From DATJCV01 sp963707665 (GTDB lineage: Bacteria > Pseudomonadota > Gammaproteobacteria > Burkholderiales > Burkholderiaceae_D): a DNA stretch of 64,000 nt. The stretch is taken from assembly GCA_963707665.1 (NCBI GenBank), contig CAVPQU010000007.1, positions 138,593-202,592 on the forward strand, in the 5' to 3' direction. The notes below the pieces were generated by a model. It worked only from the letters and a program-made list of their open reading frames with translations, was not told the DNA's origin and did not search any database. Positions 21,219 through 30,497 of this stretch are shown here, one piece after another (positions within the stretch are counted from its first letter, which is position 1; each line of letters starts with the position of its first letter). The translations under genes and the position numbers were made by a program.

Positions 21219-22391
21219 ATGTCTTTTAATCTTTTCAGTGCGAAAGGCACGCCGCTCAACCAGCAACGTTTCACGTGGCGCGACATGGTAGGCAAGCCGA
21301 TCAGCAAGCTTGATGATGATGCGTTCACCAGGGTGCGCATCATTCTGATGAACGGAATAGAACAGGAAGGCCAGCGTTTTCAGCACATGGCGGCCAGAAG
21401 GAATCGAGATTTGCGGATACCGCTGGCGCAGATTCGTCGCATAGAACAGCATCAGGCCACCATGGTGAACTGGCTGCTGGGGCCAGACCATTCACCCTTG
21501 GAAATCACAATCGGTTACGAGCAGACTGCAATTGAAGTCACCGCAGCGGTGGCACAGCGCGAACCGGATGCCTATATTGCCCAGGCCTACCGCTTTGGCA
21601 TGCTGGAAGATTTCGACCATCTGTATCGCTTCTCTGCGTTACTGGACCGGCTGGAAGGCAAGGATGCCAACAACATTTTGCAAAGCTATACCGATATCCT
21701 GACCGGCCGACCGACAGTACAGGAGCACCGTGCGCCGGAAGACGACGTACGTGAGCCGTACAGCAAGACATCGGCAGCGGCAGTAACGAAATTACATGCA
21801 CTGACCATTGTTTCGGCTGAATCGCAGGTGAATCAGTATTACCTGAACAGTGGCCCCTTGTTTGCCGATCCGGTGGCGCGTCAACTGTACGCCGAAATCG
21901 CCTCGATTGAAGAGCGGCACGTCACGCAGTACGAATCCTTGCTGGATCCGAGTGAAACCCTGCTGGAGCAATGGCTGCTGCACGAAGCGACCGAGGTATA
22001 CAACTATTACAGCTGCGTGCAACAGGAAACCAATACGCGCGTCAAAGCGATTTGGGAGCGTCTGTTGGATTACGAACTCGGTCATTTCCATCATGTGGCT
22101 GAACTGTTCAAGCGCTACGAGAACCGGGATCCTGCCGAGCTATTTCCCGGAGACTTGCCGGAGCCGATGCCGTTTGCGAGCCAGCGCCAATTCGTCCGCC
22201 AGACGCTGTTGCAGGAAGTTGACATGCGTGCCAAGGGCACTCAGTTTGTCGGCAAGAAGGATGAAAGCCAGGCTTCGATCGACTACCGAAATCAGGTCAA
22301 TGCCGACGGTTCGCCGAGCGAAACGGTCGCGGCTGGTTACATCTGGACTCCCGGCACCGAGCTGGCACGGCAGGAAGCGGTCACAGTCTAA
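21219..22391 (+). CDS. Ferritin-like di-iron domain protein
   Basis: A 390-residue protein starting MSFNLFSAKGTPLNQQRFTW after AAAGGAACAGTT. Several helices carry metal-ligand-like residues: SAESQVNQYYL, EIASIEERHVTQYESLL, LLHEATEVYNYY and LDYELGHFHHVAELF. This is the spacing of Glu and Glu-x-x-His pairs seen in ferritin-like proteins. Such proteins store or oxidise iron or detoxify peroxide, though no specific reaction can be assigned. It is followed 41 bases later by a second ferritin-like gene with an almost identical ribosome site, so the two are probably co-transcribed. Confidence 0.7.
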   Translation: MSFNLFSAKGTPLNQQRFTWRDMVGKPISKLDDDAFTRVRIILMNGIEQEGQRFQHMAARRNRDLRIPLAQIRRIEQHQATMVNWLLGPDHSPLEITIGYEQTAIEVTAAVAQREPDAYIAQAYRFGMLEDFDHLYRFSALLDRLEGKDANNILQSYTDILTGRPTVQEHRAPEDDVREPYSKTSAAAVTKLHALTIVSAESQVNQYYLNSGPLFADPVARQLYAEIASIEERHVTQYESLLDPSETLLEQWLLHEATEVYNYYSCVQQETNTRVKAIWERLLDYELGHFHHVAELFKRYENRDPAELFPGDLPEPMPFASQRQFVRQTLLQEVDMRAKGTQFVGKKDESQASIDYRNQVNADGSPSETVAAGYIWTPGTELARQEAVTV

Positions 22392-22432
22392 AGACCTTTG
22401 AATTCGCCTTTAACCGATTGGAAGGAACAGTA

Positions 22433-23209
22433 ATGAAAGAGCAGCCAAAAATGGGCGTAAACCGCACCGGGGTTCAAATGTCACCGATCAATGCCGGTGA
22501 AATGAAGGATGGCGTTGCTACCGTCATGCAAACGGCGGCGGGCGACAACGCCGCCTTGGCGAGTCTGCGCAGTGCCTATATTGTGGAAGCGGATCAAATC
22601 GGATCGGTACCGATGCCGGGCACTGTCAAAGGTGCCTTGGCCACTGGCATGTCAATGATTACCGGAAATTCCCCGCAGTTATTGCTCGATAAATTAGGAG
22701 AACGTCTCGCCTTCGAACGGGCCGGTACCCGCCTTTATGAAGCCTTGATTACCAAAGTGCAGGCGCTGGAACAGGATGGTACGGCAACGTTGCCGCTTGA
22801 GCGTCTGCTACAGATCCGGAGTGAGGAAGCAAGGCATTTTGCCATCGTCGCCAACGCGATTGTCAGCTTGGGCGGTGACCCGACATCACAAACCCCTTGC
22901 GCGGATTTGGCCGGTGTGGAATCGATGGGACTGTTGCAGACGGTAAGCGATCCACGTACTACGGTTGCCCAGTCCTTGCATGCGGTGCTGGTGGCGGAAC
23001 TGACCGATAACAATGGCTGGGAAATGCTGATTGCGCTTGCAGATCAGCAAAATCACGATTCGATGAGCGCCGACTTTAACATTGCGCTTCAGCATGAACG
23101 TGATCATCTGCAGCAGGTTCGAACGTGGTTCGAAGAAACGACGCTGGGCTCGGCGCTTTCGTCCGCGCCGCAGGCAGATGCAGGCAGTACGCCGCCGCCA
23201 CTCCACTAG
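22433..23209 (+). CDS. Ferritin-like domain protein
   Basis: A 258-residue protein starting MKEQPKMGVNRTGVQMSP at the ATG at 22433, behind GAAGGAACAGTA. Residues about 95-240 are helical with ligand-like pairs: KLGERLAFERAGTRLYEAL, IRSEEARHFAIVANAI and ALQHERDHLQQVRTWF. This is the ferritin-like pattern of Glu plus Glu-x-x-His. It pairs with the preceding gene and may form a hetero-oligomer or act on the same stress. The C-terminal tail is proline-rich and probably disordered. Confidence 0.7.
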   Translation: MKEQPKMGVNRTGVQMSPINAGEMKDGVATVMQTAAGDNAALASLRSAYIVEADQIGSVPMPGTVKGALATGMSMITGNSPQLLLDKLGERLAFERAGTRLYEALITKVQALEQDGTATLPLERLLQIRSEEARHFAIVANAIVSLGGDPTSQTPCADLAGVESMGLLQTVSDPRTTVAQSLHAVLVAELTDNNGWEMLIALADQQNHDSMSADFNIALQHERDHLQQVRTWFEETTLGSALSSAPQADAGSTPPPLH

Positions 23210-23634
23210 GAATCTTCCAAATGCGGCGGCGCAGGGAGGGCGAAAAGTTATGCGACTGATGCTCCCCCATCGGCATTGATAGGGCGAGAGAAGCGACAGG
23301 GAGACGAATTTTCGAATCGTGGCGCGAATCGGACCAGCGGAAGTTGGCCCTTGGTTTCGTGGATCGACTTCCGCGATTTTCTTTCTTCGAAATGTCGGAC
23401 GCTATCAAGCAATATACTGGGTGTGCCATATATTGAATTCCGCTGTCAAACATGAGAATTTTTAATATACCCCATGTTTTTAGAATAAATATGCCGACGC
23501 TTTGGCAGGCGCGGTATGCGCTGGTGTGGCAGGTCTGGTGCAGGCAACAAAGCCGACATGACGGGTCGAGAACATTTCGGGGATTTGGCATTCGATCGTG
23601 AAATGCGACCCCGCTATTTTTCAAGGAGCGTTTG
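23210..23634. other. Intergenic region upstream of the orphan ctaD
   Basis: This 425-base gap contains no credible gene. It holds a spaced inverted repeat, CAATATA (23410-23416) and TATATTG (23429-23435), about 200 bases before ctaD, which could be an operator. AAGGAG (23623-23628) sits just before the ctaD start. Confidence 0.5.
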
Positions 23635-25221
23635 ATGAGCAGCATTACCATCGATCATCCGCATAGTCACGCACATGAACTTCCACACGGTTGGCGTCGC
23701 TGGTTGTTCGCCACCAACCACAAAGACATCGGCACGATGTACATGTGCTTTTCCTTCACCATGCTGCTGACCGGCGGCGTGTTGGCGTTGCTGATCCGGG
23801 CTGAATTGTTCCAGCCCGGGCTGCAATTTTTCCAGCCTGAACTGTACAACCAGATGGTCACCATGCATGGCCTGGTCATGATTTTTGGCGCGATCATGCC
23901 GGCCTTCGTCGGCTTCGCCAACTGGATGATCCCGCTGCAGATCGGCGCCTCCGACATGGCGTTTGCACGGATGAATAATTTTTCGTTCTGGCTGCTGCCA
24001 CCCGCAGCGCTACTGCTGGTGGGTTCATTTTTCCTGGGTGGCGGCGCGGCCGCTGCCGGCTGGACCATGTATCCGCCGTTGTCCACCCAGATGGGGCCGG
24101 GCATGGACGCCGCGATCTTCGCCGTCCACCTGATGGGCGCGTCGTCGATCATGGGCGCGATCAACATCATCACCACCGTGCTCAACATGCGCGCGCCAGG
24201 CATGACGCTGATGAAGATGCCGATGTTTTGCTGGACCTGGCTGATTACCGCCTACTTGCTGATCGCGGTGATGCCGGTGCTGGCGTCGGCGGTGACGATG
24301 ATTCTGATGGACCGCCATTTCGGCACCTCGTTCTTTAACGCTGCCGGCGGCGGCGATCCGGTGATGTATCAGCACGTGTTCTGGTTCTTCGGTCATCCGG
24401 AGGTGTACATCATGATCCTGCCGGCGTTCGGCATCATCTCGCAGGTGATTCCCGCCTTCGCGCGCAAGCCGCTGTTCGGTTATGCATCGATGGTGTATGC
24501 GACCGCGTCGATCGCGATCCTGTCGTTCCTGGTGTGGGCACACCACATGTTCACCACCGGCATGCCGGTCACCGGCCAGTTGTTCTTCATGTACGCGACG
24601 ATGCTGATCGCGGTGCCAACCGGGGTCAAGGTCTTCAACTGGATCGCCACCATGTGGCGCGGTTCGCTCACGTTCGAGACACCGATGCTGTTTGCGATCG
24701 GTTTCATTTTCGTGTTCTCGATGGGCGGTTTCACCGGCTTGATACTGGCCGTGGCGCCGATCGATATTCAGGTCCAGGATACCTATTATGTGATTGCGCA
24801 TTTTCACTATGTGCTGGTAGCCGGTTCGTTGTTTGCGCTGTTTGCCGGCTTCTATTACTGGGTTCCGAAATGGACCGGTTTCATGTACAACGAAACCCGT
24901 GGCCAGATCCATTTCTGGCTCACGCTGGTGTCCTTCAATGTCACGTTTTTCCCGATGCATTTCCTCGGTCTGGCCGGCATGCCGCGTCGCTATGCCGATT
25001 ATCCGGCGCAGTTCACCGATTTCAACATGCTGATATCCGTCGCGGCCTTCGTATTCGGGCTGGCACAAGTTTATTTCTTGATTGCCATTGTGTTGCCTAC
25101 CTTAAGGGGCGGCCAGGCGGCACCCGCCAAACCGTGGGATGGCGCCGAAGGACTGGAATGGACAGTGCCTAGTCCAGCGCCATTTCACACGTTTGAAACG
25201 CCGCCGATAATAGCAAAGTAA
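23635..25221 (+). CDS. ctaD: Cytochrome c oxidase subunit I (aa3 type), orphan copy
   Basis: The catalytic subunit of a heme-copper oxidase reduces O2 at a heme a3-CuB centre in the inner membrane. The 528-residue protein has about 12 helices. It carries the low-spin heme ligand in VTMHGLVMIFG, the CuB His and cross-linked Tyr in FGHPEVYIMILP, the His pair in WAHHMFTTGMP and the heme ligands in AHFHYVLVAG. The ATG at 23635, spaced from AAGGAG, is chosen over the TTG at 23632. Subunits II and III and assembly factors are absent nearby; only a DUF2244 gene follows. It is likely a secondary copy assembling with subunits encoded elsewhere. Confidence 0.92.
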   Translation: MSSITIDHPHSHAHELPHGWRRWLFATNHKDIGTMYMCFSFTMLLTGGVLALLIRAELFQPGLQFFQPELYNQMVTMHGLVMIFGAIMPAFVGFANWMIPLQIGASDMAFARMNNFSFWLLPPAALLLVGSFFLGGGAAAAGWTMYPPLSTQMGPGMDAAIFAVHLMGASSIMGAINIITTVLNMRAPGMTLMKMPMFCWTWLITAYLLIAVMPVLASAVTMILMDRHFGTSFFNAAGGGDPVMYQHVFWFFGHPEVYIMILPAFGIISQVIPAFARKPLFGYASMVYATASIAILSFLVWAHHMFTTGMPVTGQLFFMYATMLIAVPTGVKVFNWIATMWRGSLTFETPMLFAIGFIFVFSMGGFTGLILAVAPIDIQVQDTYYVIAHFHYVLVAGSLFALFAGFYYWVPKWTGFMYNETRGQIHFWLTLVSFNVTFFPMHFLGLAGMPRRYADYPAQFTDFNMLISVAAFVFGLAQVYFLIAIVLPTLRGGQAAPAKPWDGAEGLEWTVPSPAPFHTFETPPIIAK

Positions 25222-25272
25222 AAGTCCATGTTTTTACGCCAATGGGGATGAGAGGCTGGAAAGAGGCATTCC

Positions 25273-25755
25273 ATGGCAAAGCATGAATGGCTGTTAAAAC
25301 GCAATTGTTCCTTGTCGCCGAGTCAGTTGGGAGGCGCCTACGCCATCCTGTGCCTGATGTCGTTTGCAGTGGCGATCATGCCTGCCTTGAGGGGCGCATG
25401 GCATGTATTTGCTTTTGCGGTGCTGGAAATGGCGGCAGTCGCCTTCGCTTTTTTGCACTATACCCGCCATGCCACCGATCATGAATATATTGCCTTGAGC
25501 GAAGACGATCTCCTAGTGGAAAGAGTCGAGGGCGGCCAGATACAGCGAACCCGACTGGACCCTTGCCGGACTCGCATTGTTCTGCCGCGCCATCCGCAAG
25601 AATTGATTTGCCTGCAAGCCGGAAGCATAAAAATTCAAGTCGGAGCGTATGTAACAGCAGAGCAACGGCGGCAATTTGCATGTGAACTCCAAGAAAAGCT
25701 GCAAAGAAGCTGCTATCCCCTTGAATATGGCGTTGGCGCGAATCAGGCGGCATGA
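25273..25755 (+). CDS. DUF2244 membrane protein
   Basis: A 160-residue protein starting MAKHEWLLKRNCSLSPSQL with two adjacent membrane helices (about residues 24-66) followed by a soluble C-terminal half. The NCSLSPSQL opening and the helix pair are characteristic of DUF2244 proteins, which lie near cytochrome c oxidase genes in beta-proteobacteria. Here too it sits 51 bases after ctaD, so an accessory role in oxidase assembly is plausible but unproven. Confidence 0.75.
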   Translation: MAKHEWLLKRNCSLSPSQLGGAYAILCLMSFAVAIMPALRGAWHVFAFAVLEMAAVAFAFLHYTRHATDHEYIALSEDDLLVERVEGGQIQRTRLDPCRTRIVLPRHPQELICLQAGSIKIQVGAYVTAEQRRQFACELQEKLQRSCYPLEYGVGANQAA

Positions 25756-26079
25756 GTGCTGGCTTGCCGGCTGCCGCAACAGCCAATCCCTGTCAACAAA
25801 GCCCCTTTCATAGATCCGCTTAAAAAGCGCTTCGGCATGATTTGAGTCACTCGTTTTTCCTCTGGCTTCTACTGGCTGCGCTTTTAATTTCTTCCTCTTT
25901 TTTGCCATCCTCATTTTTTTTTCTATCGCACTGGATGGCGAAGTTGCTGGCACAGCAATTGCATTATTTAATAAATCAAGATCAGCTTCGCGGCCGGATA
26001 CTTTTTGTTTTACCTGTTGTTTTGTATCCGTAATGAAACAGGGATGATGTTTTATATCCCCAAAATTTTGTCAGCCCGC

Positions 26080-28362
26080 ATGAGTAAAAAAAGCAAACAG
26101 ACGACGAACAAGAAGATTGAGTTGTGGGGAGGGCTTGAATGTACTGTCAATCGAGTCTCCGATGAATATTTCAGCCAGATGGAAAAAAACGGGCACGCCG
26201 CCCGCCAGGGGGATCTGGAGCGTTTTGCTTCCCTTGGAATTCGCGCCATCCGCTATCCGGTGTTATGGGAGCGTACAGCGCCAGATGGCTTGGAGCGAGC
26301 CGACTGGTCATGGTCAGATGAGCGCCTGCTCGGTTTGCAACAGCTTGGTATCAGGCCAATCGTAGGGCTGGTACACCACGGTAGTGGCCCTCGGCATACC
26401 AGCCTGGTTGACCCCGGCTTTGCAGAAGAGTTGGCGGAATTTGCGCGCGCGGTTGCGCAGCGTTATCCATGGCTTGAGTACTACACACCGGTGAACGAGC
26501 CTTTGACCACTGCGCGTTTCAGCGGGCTGTACGGCCTGTGGTACCCGCATGGAAGGGATGAGCGCACCTTCATCCAGGCGCTGTTGAACCAGTGTCGTGC
26601 CGTGGTCTTGTGCATGCGCGCGATCCGGGAAATCAATCCGCACGCCAAACTGGTACAAACCGACGATCTCGGTAAAATTTACAGCACGCCGGAAATGGCG
26701 GAATTGGCAGGGTTCTATAACGAACGCCGCTGGCTGTCATGGGATCTGTTGTGCGGAAAAGTCGGTCCGGAACATGCGCTTTGGGAATACCTGTGCAATA
26801 CCGGCATCGACCCGGCTGAATTCTTGTGGTTCCAGGACAATCCTTGTCTGCCAGACATCCTAGGCGTCAATTATTACATTACCAGCGAACGGTGGCTGGA
26901 CCATCGCGTGGAACGCTATCCGCCGCACTATATCGGCGCGTATGGCGGGCGCCCTCATGCCGACATTGAAGCGCCGCGCGCACTGGCAACCCCTACGCCC
27001 GGAATCGGACCCTTGCTGCAAGAGATATGGGAACGCTACGGCTTGCCGCTGGCGGTGACCGAGGCGCATATCGACTCCCATCGCGAGGACCAGCTGCGCT
27101 GGCTGGTTGAAATCTGGGAAGCTGCGAAGGCGGCGCAACGCAATGGTGCCGATGTGCGTGGCGTCACGGTCTGGGCGTTGCTCGGTTCGTACGACTGGAA
27201 TAGCCTGGTCACCGTGTCTAGGGGCTGTTACGAACCGGGCCCGTTTGACGTCCGTTCGCAGCCACCGCGTCCTACTGCGGTAGCCGGGCTGATGCAGGAA
27301 TTGTCGATGGATCGCCCCTTGACGCATCCGGCCCTGCAAGGGCAGGGTTGGTGGCGCCGGCCCGGCAGGCTCTTCTGTCAGTCAGTGGCGACGAGCACCG
27401 CAATTGCCTCCATTGCCGTCGACCGTTACAGCGGCAAGAAGCAGCCGGTACAGCCGATCCTGATTGCCGGCGCCTCCGGCACGCTGGGCGCCACCTTTGT
27501 CCGCATCTGCACTCAGCGTGACTTGCCGTGCCGCGCGCTCAGCCGGCAAGAGATGGATATCGCAGATTACGCCTCGGTTGAGCGCGCCGTCGCCCGCTAC
27601 CAGCCTTGGGCCATCATCAATGCCAGCGGGTATGTACGGGTCGACGAAGCAGAAAATGATGTCGAGCGCTGCTTTCGTGAAAATACACACGGCCCGTCGG
27701 TACTGGCGATCGCCTGTGCGAGGCATAACATCCAGCTGATGACATTTTCGAGCGACTTGGTGTTCGATGGCCGCCAGTGCGCCCCCTACGTCGAATCGAA
27801 CGACGTGGCGCCGCTCAATATCTATGGCAAAAGCAAGGCCGAGGCAGAGCGCAGGGTGCTGGATATCGATCCCGAGGCGTTGGTGGTACGCACCAGCGCA
27901 TTTTTCGGGCCGTGGGACCGTTACAATTTTCTCACCCAGTTGTTGAAGACGCTGGCTGCGGGTTTTCCGTTTGTGGCGGCGAACGACATCACGGTGTCAC
28001 CGACCTATGTGCCGGACCTGGTGCATGTCTGCCTCGATCTGCTGGTCGACAAGGAAAAGGGTATCTGGCATCTGACCAACGCCCAAGCGATTACCTGGGC
28101 GGATCTGGCGCTCAAGGTCAGCGCCATGGCGGGCGTTGATGCCAGCCGGCTGGAGGCGCGGACCTGCGCCGACCTCAGCTACCTCGCGCATCGGCCGCTC
28201 TACAGCGCTCTCGGCAGCGAAAGGGCGGTTTTCCTGCCGACGCTGGATGATGCCTTGTGCCGTTATGTCGAGCTGCGTGCGCAGCAGGCTGAAGAAGATT
28301 ATCCGGGGCCGGCGGCGCATTGCGGTAGCTGTCAACCGCTCGCTGGTACAGCCCGCGGTTAA
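26080..28362 (+). CDS. Fusion of GH1-like glycosidase and RmlD-type NAD(P) sugar reductase
   Basis: A single intact frame of about 760 residues. The N-terminal half (ELWGGLECTVNRVSDEYF onward) is a GH1-like TIM barrel with the acid/base motif YYTPVNEPLTTARF and a possible nucleophile in AVTEAHIDSH. The C-terminal half (from about residue 450) is an extended short-chain reductase of the dTDP-4-dehydrorhamnose reductase type: ILIAGASGTLGATFV binds NAD(P) and YGKSKAEAERR holds the Tyr-x-x-x-Lys pair. I use the ATG at 26080 because homology begins just after it; ATGs at 26044 and 26047 are alternatives. Such fusions occur in polysaccharide loci. The protein probably builds or trims a deoxysugar-containing glycan. 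Confidence 0.8.
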   Translation: MSKKSKQTTNKKIELWGGLECTVNRVSDEYFSQMEKNGHAARQGDLERFASLGIRAIRYPVLWERTAPDGLERADWSWSDERLLGLQQLGIRPIVGLVHHGSGPRHTSLVDPGFAEELAEFARAVAQRYPWLEYYTPVNEPLTTARFSGLYGLWYPHGRDERTFIQALLNQCRAVVLCMRAIREINPHAKLVQTDDLGKIYSTPEMAELAGFYNERRWLSWDLLCGKVGPEHALWEYLCNTGIDPAEFLWFQDNPCLPDILGVNYYITSERWLDHRVERYPPHYIGAYGGRPHADIEAPRALATPTPGIGPLLQEIWERYGLPLAVTEAHIDSHREDQLRWLVEIWEAAKAAQRNGADVRGVTVWALLGSYDWNSLVTVSRGCYEPGPFDVRSQPPRPTAVAGLMQELSMDRPLTHPALQGQGWWRRPGRLFCQSVATSTAIASIAVDRYSGKKQPVQPILIAGASGTLGATFVRICTQRDLPCRALSRQEMDIADYASVERAVARYQPWAIINASGYVRVDEAENDVERCFRENTHGPSVLAIACARHNIQLMTFSSDLVFDGRQCAPYVESNDVAPLNIYGKSKAEAERRVLDIDPEALVVRTSAFFGPWDRYNFLTQLLKTLAAGFPFVAANDITVSPTYVPDLVHVCLDLLVDKEKGIWHLTNAQAITWADLALKVSAMAGVDASRLEARTCADLSYLAHRPLYSALGSERAVFLPTLDDALCRYVELRAQQAEEDYPGPAAHCGSCQPLAGTARG

Positions 28363-28558
28363 TTCGGGCGGGATTGCGGTCGATACGCGGAGCACAATGT
28401 CGGATGAGGCAATGATTGAAAAATTCGCCGTTTTCCAGTCGCCAAATCCATTTGTTAAGCGGCGCGCTGTCAACGAGGCCGGCGCTGCAGGGCAACACAG
28501 CCGGCTGTTGCCAACAAAGCGTTGGAGCGGCAATCGCTCCCTTGCCCCGGAGCGTGAC

Positions 28559-28653
28559 ATGGACGACCCCTAACATCCGTAACGCTTCATCGATGCCCAG
28601 CACGGCGTTTTTGATACCGTCTGCGCCGAACTGCAAAGCGGCAAAAAGCGCTG
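28559..28653 (+). pseudogene. Remnant of a DUF1810 gene 5' end
   Basis: In the plus frame from the ATG at 28559, MDDP-HP-RFIDAQHGVFD and then TVCAELQSGKKR appear (dashes are stop codons). This matches the first 30 residues of the intact DUF1810 protein at 39281 (MTDPFHLQRFVDAQQGVYD). Two stops and loss of the remaining three quarters make it a relic, cut short by the neighbouring membrane-protein gene. It implies a second, lost DUF1810 copy. Confidence 0.7.
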
Positions 28654-28675
28654 ACGTTGACGTTGCCATTTCTTA

Positions 28676-29227
28676 TTACTGGACGTCAATCCCATCCTGT
28701 CTGGATGACGCGCGGTGCAGTCTTCGCCATGCCAGACAATCGCGGATCGACCAGCTGATGGCGGCAAGGGCGAGCGCAGAAAGACTCCACGACAGCAGGC
28801 CATGATCAACCGGCGTCAGCGCGGCTGCGCGTGTAGACCAGTCGAGCAAGGTTGGCACCAGCACAAGCGTAATGAACCCCAGGTTCAGTGTCAGCAAAAA
28901 GTGCAGTATCCGTTCGTTCTGCGGCAGCACCCGAGTTCGATTTTCGACGAGTTCGTCGATTGCATCAATGATGATCGCAGCGACCAGTAACATGCCAATG
29001 AACGCCGCGTATCCACCATGCCAGGCGCGCCAGCCAAGTGCCAGGAACAAGGCGCCATACACCGCTTCGCGCAGCACATGCACGCCGACCTCGGTGCGAG
29101 CCTCAGTCCGGTGCGGCAGGCGAACGATCATTTCATGGTTGAGTAACGTGTCGATGCCACCGATCACGCCTTGCATGCACAACAATGCGGGCAATAAAAT
29201 TTCGGTATTCAAGTTGCGATCTCCCAT
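28676..29227 (-). CDS. Multi-pass membrane protein of unknown function
   Basis: A 183-residue protein starting MGDRNLNTEILLPALLCMQG. About four hydrophobic helices are visible (around residues 9-22, 52-72, 78-95 and 115-165), separated by charged loops. The segment IDTLLNHEMIVRLPHRTEAR is probably conserved. The ATG at 29227 is chosen over an upstream frame at 29272. The gene converges on the GH1-RmlD fusion and is read in the opposite direction. No function can be assigned. Confidence 0.7.
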   Translation of the reverse strand: MGDRNLNTEILLPALLCMQGVIGGIDTLLNHEMIVRLPHRTEARTEVGVHVLREAVYGALFLALGWRAWHGGYAAFIGMLLVAAIIIDAIDELVENRTRVLPQNERILHFLLTLNLGFITLVLVPTLLDWSTRAAALTPVDHGLLSWSLSALALAAISWSIRDCLAWRRLHRASSRQDGIDVQ

Positions 29228-29383
29228 GGTCGTCTCGGGACGCCGTGACCTGTCAGCCGCTTTGCCCTCCATCGAGTGTCGGCTGCCGGGAAGGGCGACA
29301 GGCGGGTTCGAGTCGCAATACGACGGCGCCGTTTCGGGTTATAAAACCTTTTTCACCAGCTTGCGGCGCGTGCCGTCAAACTC

Positions 29384-29572
29384 CTAGCTTGGTACGTCGC
29401 CGTTTTGCACTCGGATAACGGGTGAACCACCTTCCTGATCACGACACCATCTGGCGAGCAGATTGGCGCCAATACCAAGGTCACGTGCGATCGCCGCTTT
29501 ACTGGCACCAGGCTGTCGCGCCAGCGTGACAGCCTCACTCTTGAATTTTTCTGAAAACGTCCCTAGCTGCAT
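29384..29572 (-). pseudogene. Truncated IS3-family transposase orfA
   Basis: Sixty-two residues with a helix-turn-helix typical of IS3 OrfA proteins: EKFKSEAVTLARQPGASKAAIARDLGI followed by LLARWCRDQE (each read from 29570 downward). The normal OrfA coiled-coil, OrfB and terminal repeats are absent. It is the remnant of an insertion sequence between the membrane-protein gene and fabA. Confidence 0.7.
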
Positions 29573-29981
29573 TTAACACCCCATAGTTGGATCGTACCTA
29601 TTGAATGTGTCCGTGCTTCCCGGGAAGCCCAAAAAGTCCCTTGCAAACGCTGATTAGGTTGCTCATCGTTGCCTTATTTGCAAGCAAAGAGTTCTGTTAA
29701 AATCTTGATGCACTAACTTTGGCATCGGAGTAGGCCAATTGCACAAAGTTATGTATGGATAACAGACCTTATGTGGCACGAATTTCGCAAGTCGTTGATT
29801 GTGACCATAACGAATTGCAATAATTATGGCGCCTACGTTTTGATTTCTCTTTTGCCCAACTCCGGCATGTTTTGGCGGCTGACATACGATGGCGATACGC
29901 ACACCATCATGGCATGATGCGCCTCAATGAAATTCTTCAGACCTCCTCGATAGACTCTTTCTTCAAAAGCCAGGAAAATAG
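29573..29981. other. Intergenic region upstream of fabA
   Basis: A 409-base gap with no gene. It contains a perfect 14-bp palindrome GCTTCCCGGGAAGC (29615-29628) and a spaced inverted repeat CTTGCAAA (29640-29647) / TTTGCAAG (29677-29684). Either could be a regulatory site for fabA-fabB. No match to the FabR consensus was recognised. Confidence 0.45.
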
Positions 29982-30497
29982 ATGACACGACTTTCTTCAC
30001 TCGACCGCGAGCAGTTGCTCGCATGCGCCCGTGGCGACATGTTTGGCCCGGGCAATGCGCAGCTGCCCATGCCGCCGATGCTGATGTTTGACCGCATTAC
30101 CGAAATCGCGGCCGAAGGCGGCGAGTATGGCAAGGGTGTGATCCGGGCCGAATTCGATATCCATCCCGAACTGTGGTTTTTCGGCTGTCACTTTGAAGGC
30201 GATCCGGTGATGCCGGGCTGCCTCGGATTGGACGCGATGTGGCAACTGGCCGGTTTTTTCCTGCCGTGGCTGGGCGAACCCGGCCATGGCCGCGCGCTCG
30301 GAGTGGGTGAAGTCAAGTTCAGCGGCCAGGTACTGCCGAGCGCCAAGCAAGTGCGCTATCAGATCGACGTCCGTCGCGTCATGCGCGGCAAGCTGGCACT
30401 GGTGATCGCCGACGGCCGCACCTTCGTCGACGATCGTGAAATTTACGTGGCCAAGGATTTACGCGTGGGCCTGTTCAAATCAACTGTGGGGTTTTAA
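29982..30497 (+). CDS. fabA: 3-hydroxydecanoyl-ACP dehydratase/isomerase
   Basis: FabA dehydrates 3-hydroxydecanoyl-ACP and isomerises the trans-2 product to cis-3, the branch point to unsaturated fatty acids. At 171 residues it is the usual length (E. coli: 172). The active-site His lies in FFGCHFEGDPVMPGCLG and the catalytic Asp in LGLDAMWQLAGF. CAGGAAAATAG precedes the ATG. The stop shares a base with the fabB start (TAATG), the classic fabAB operon. Confidence 0.97.
   Translation: MTRLSSLDREQLLACARGDMFGPGNAQLPMPPMLMFDRITEIAAEGGEYGKGVIRAEFDIHPELWFFGCHFEGDPVMPGCLGLDAMWQLAGFFLPWLGEPGHGRALGVGEVKFSGQVLPSAKQVRYQIDVRRVMRGKLALVIADGRTFVDDREIYVAKDLRVGLFKSTVGF

Noticed and set aside
28175..28669. 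164-codon minus-strand frame at the end of the GH1-RmlD gene
   Set aside because: It is largely antisense to the fusion gene and its apparent similarity to another frame comes from antisense of the DUF1810 sequence.
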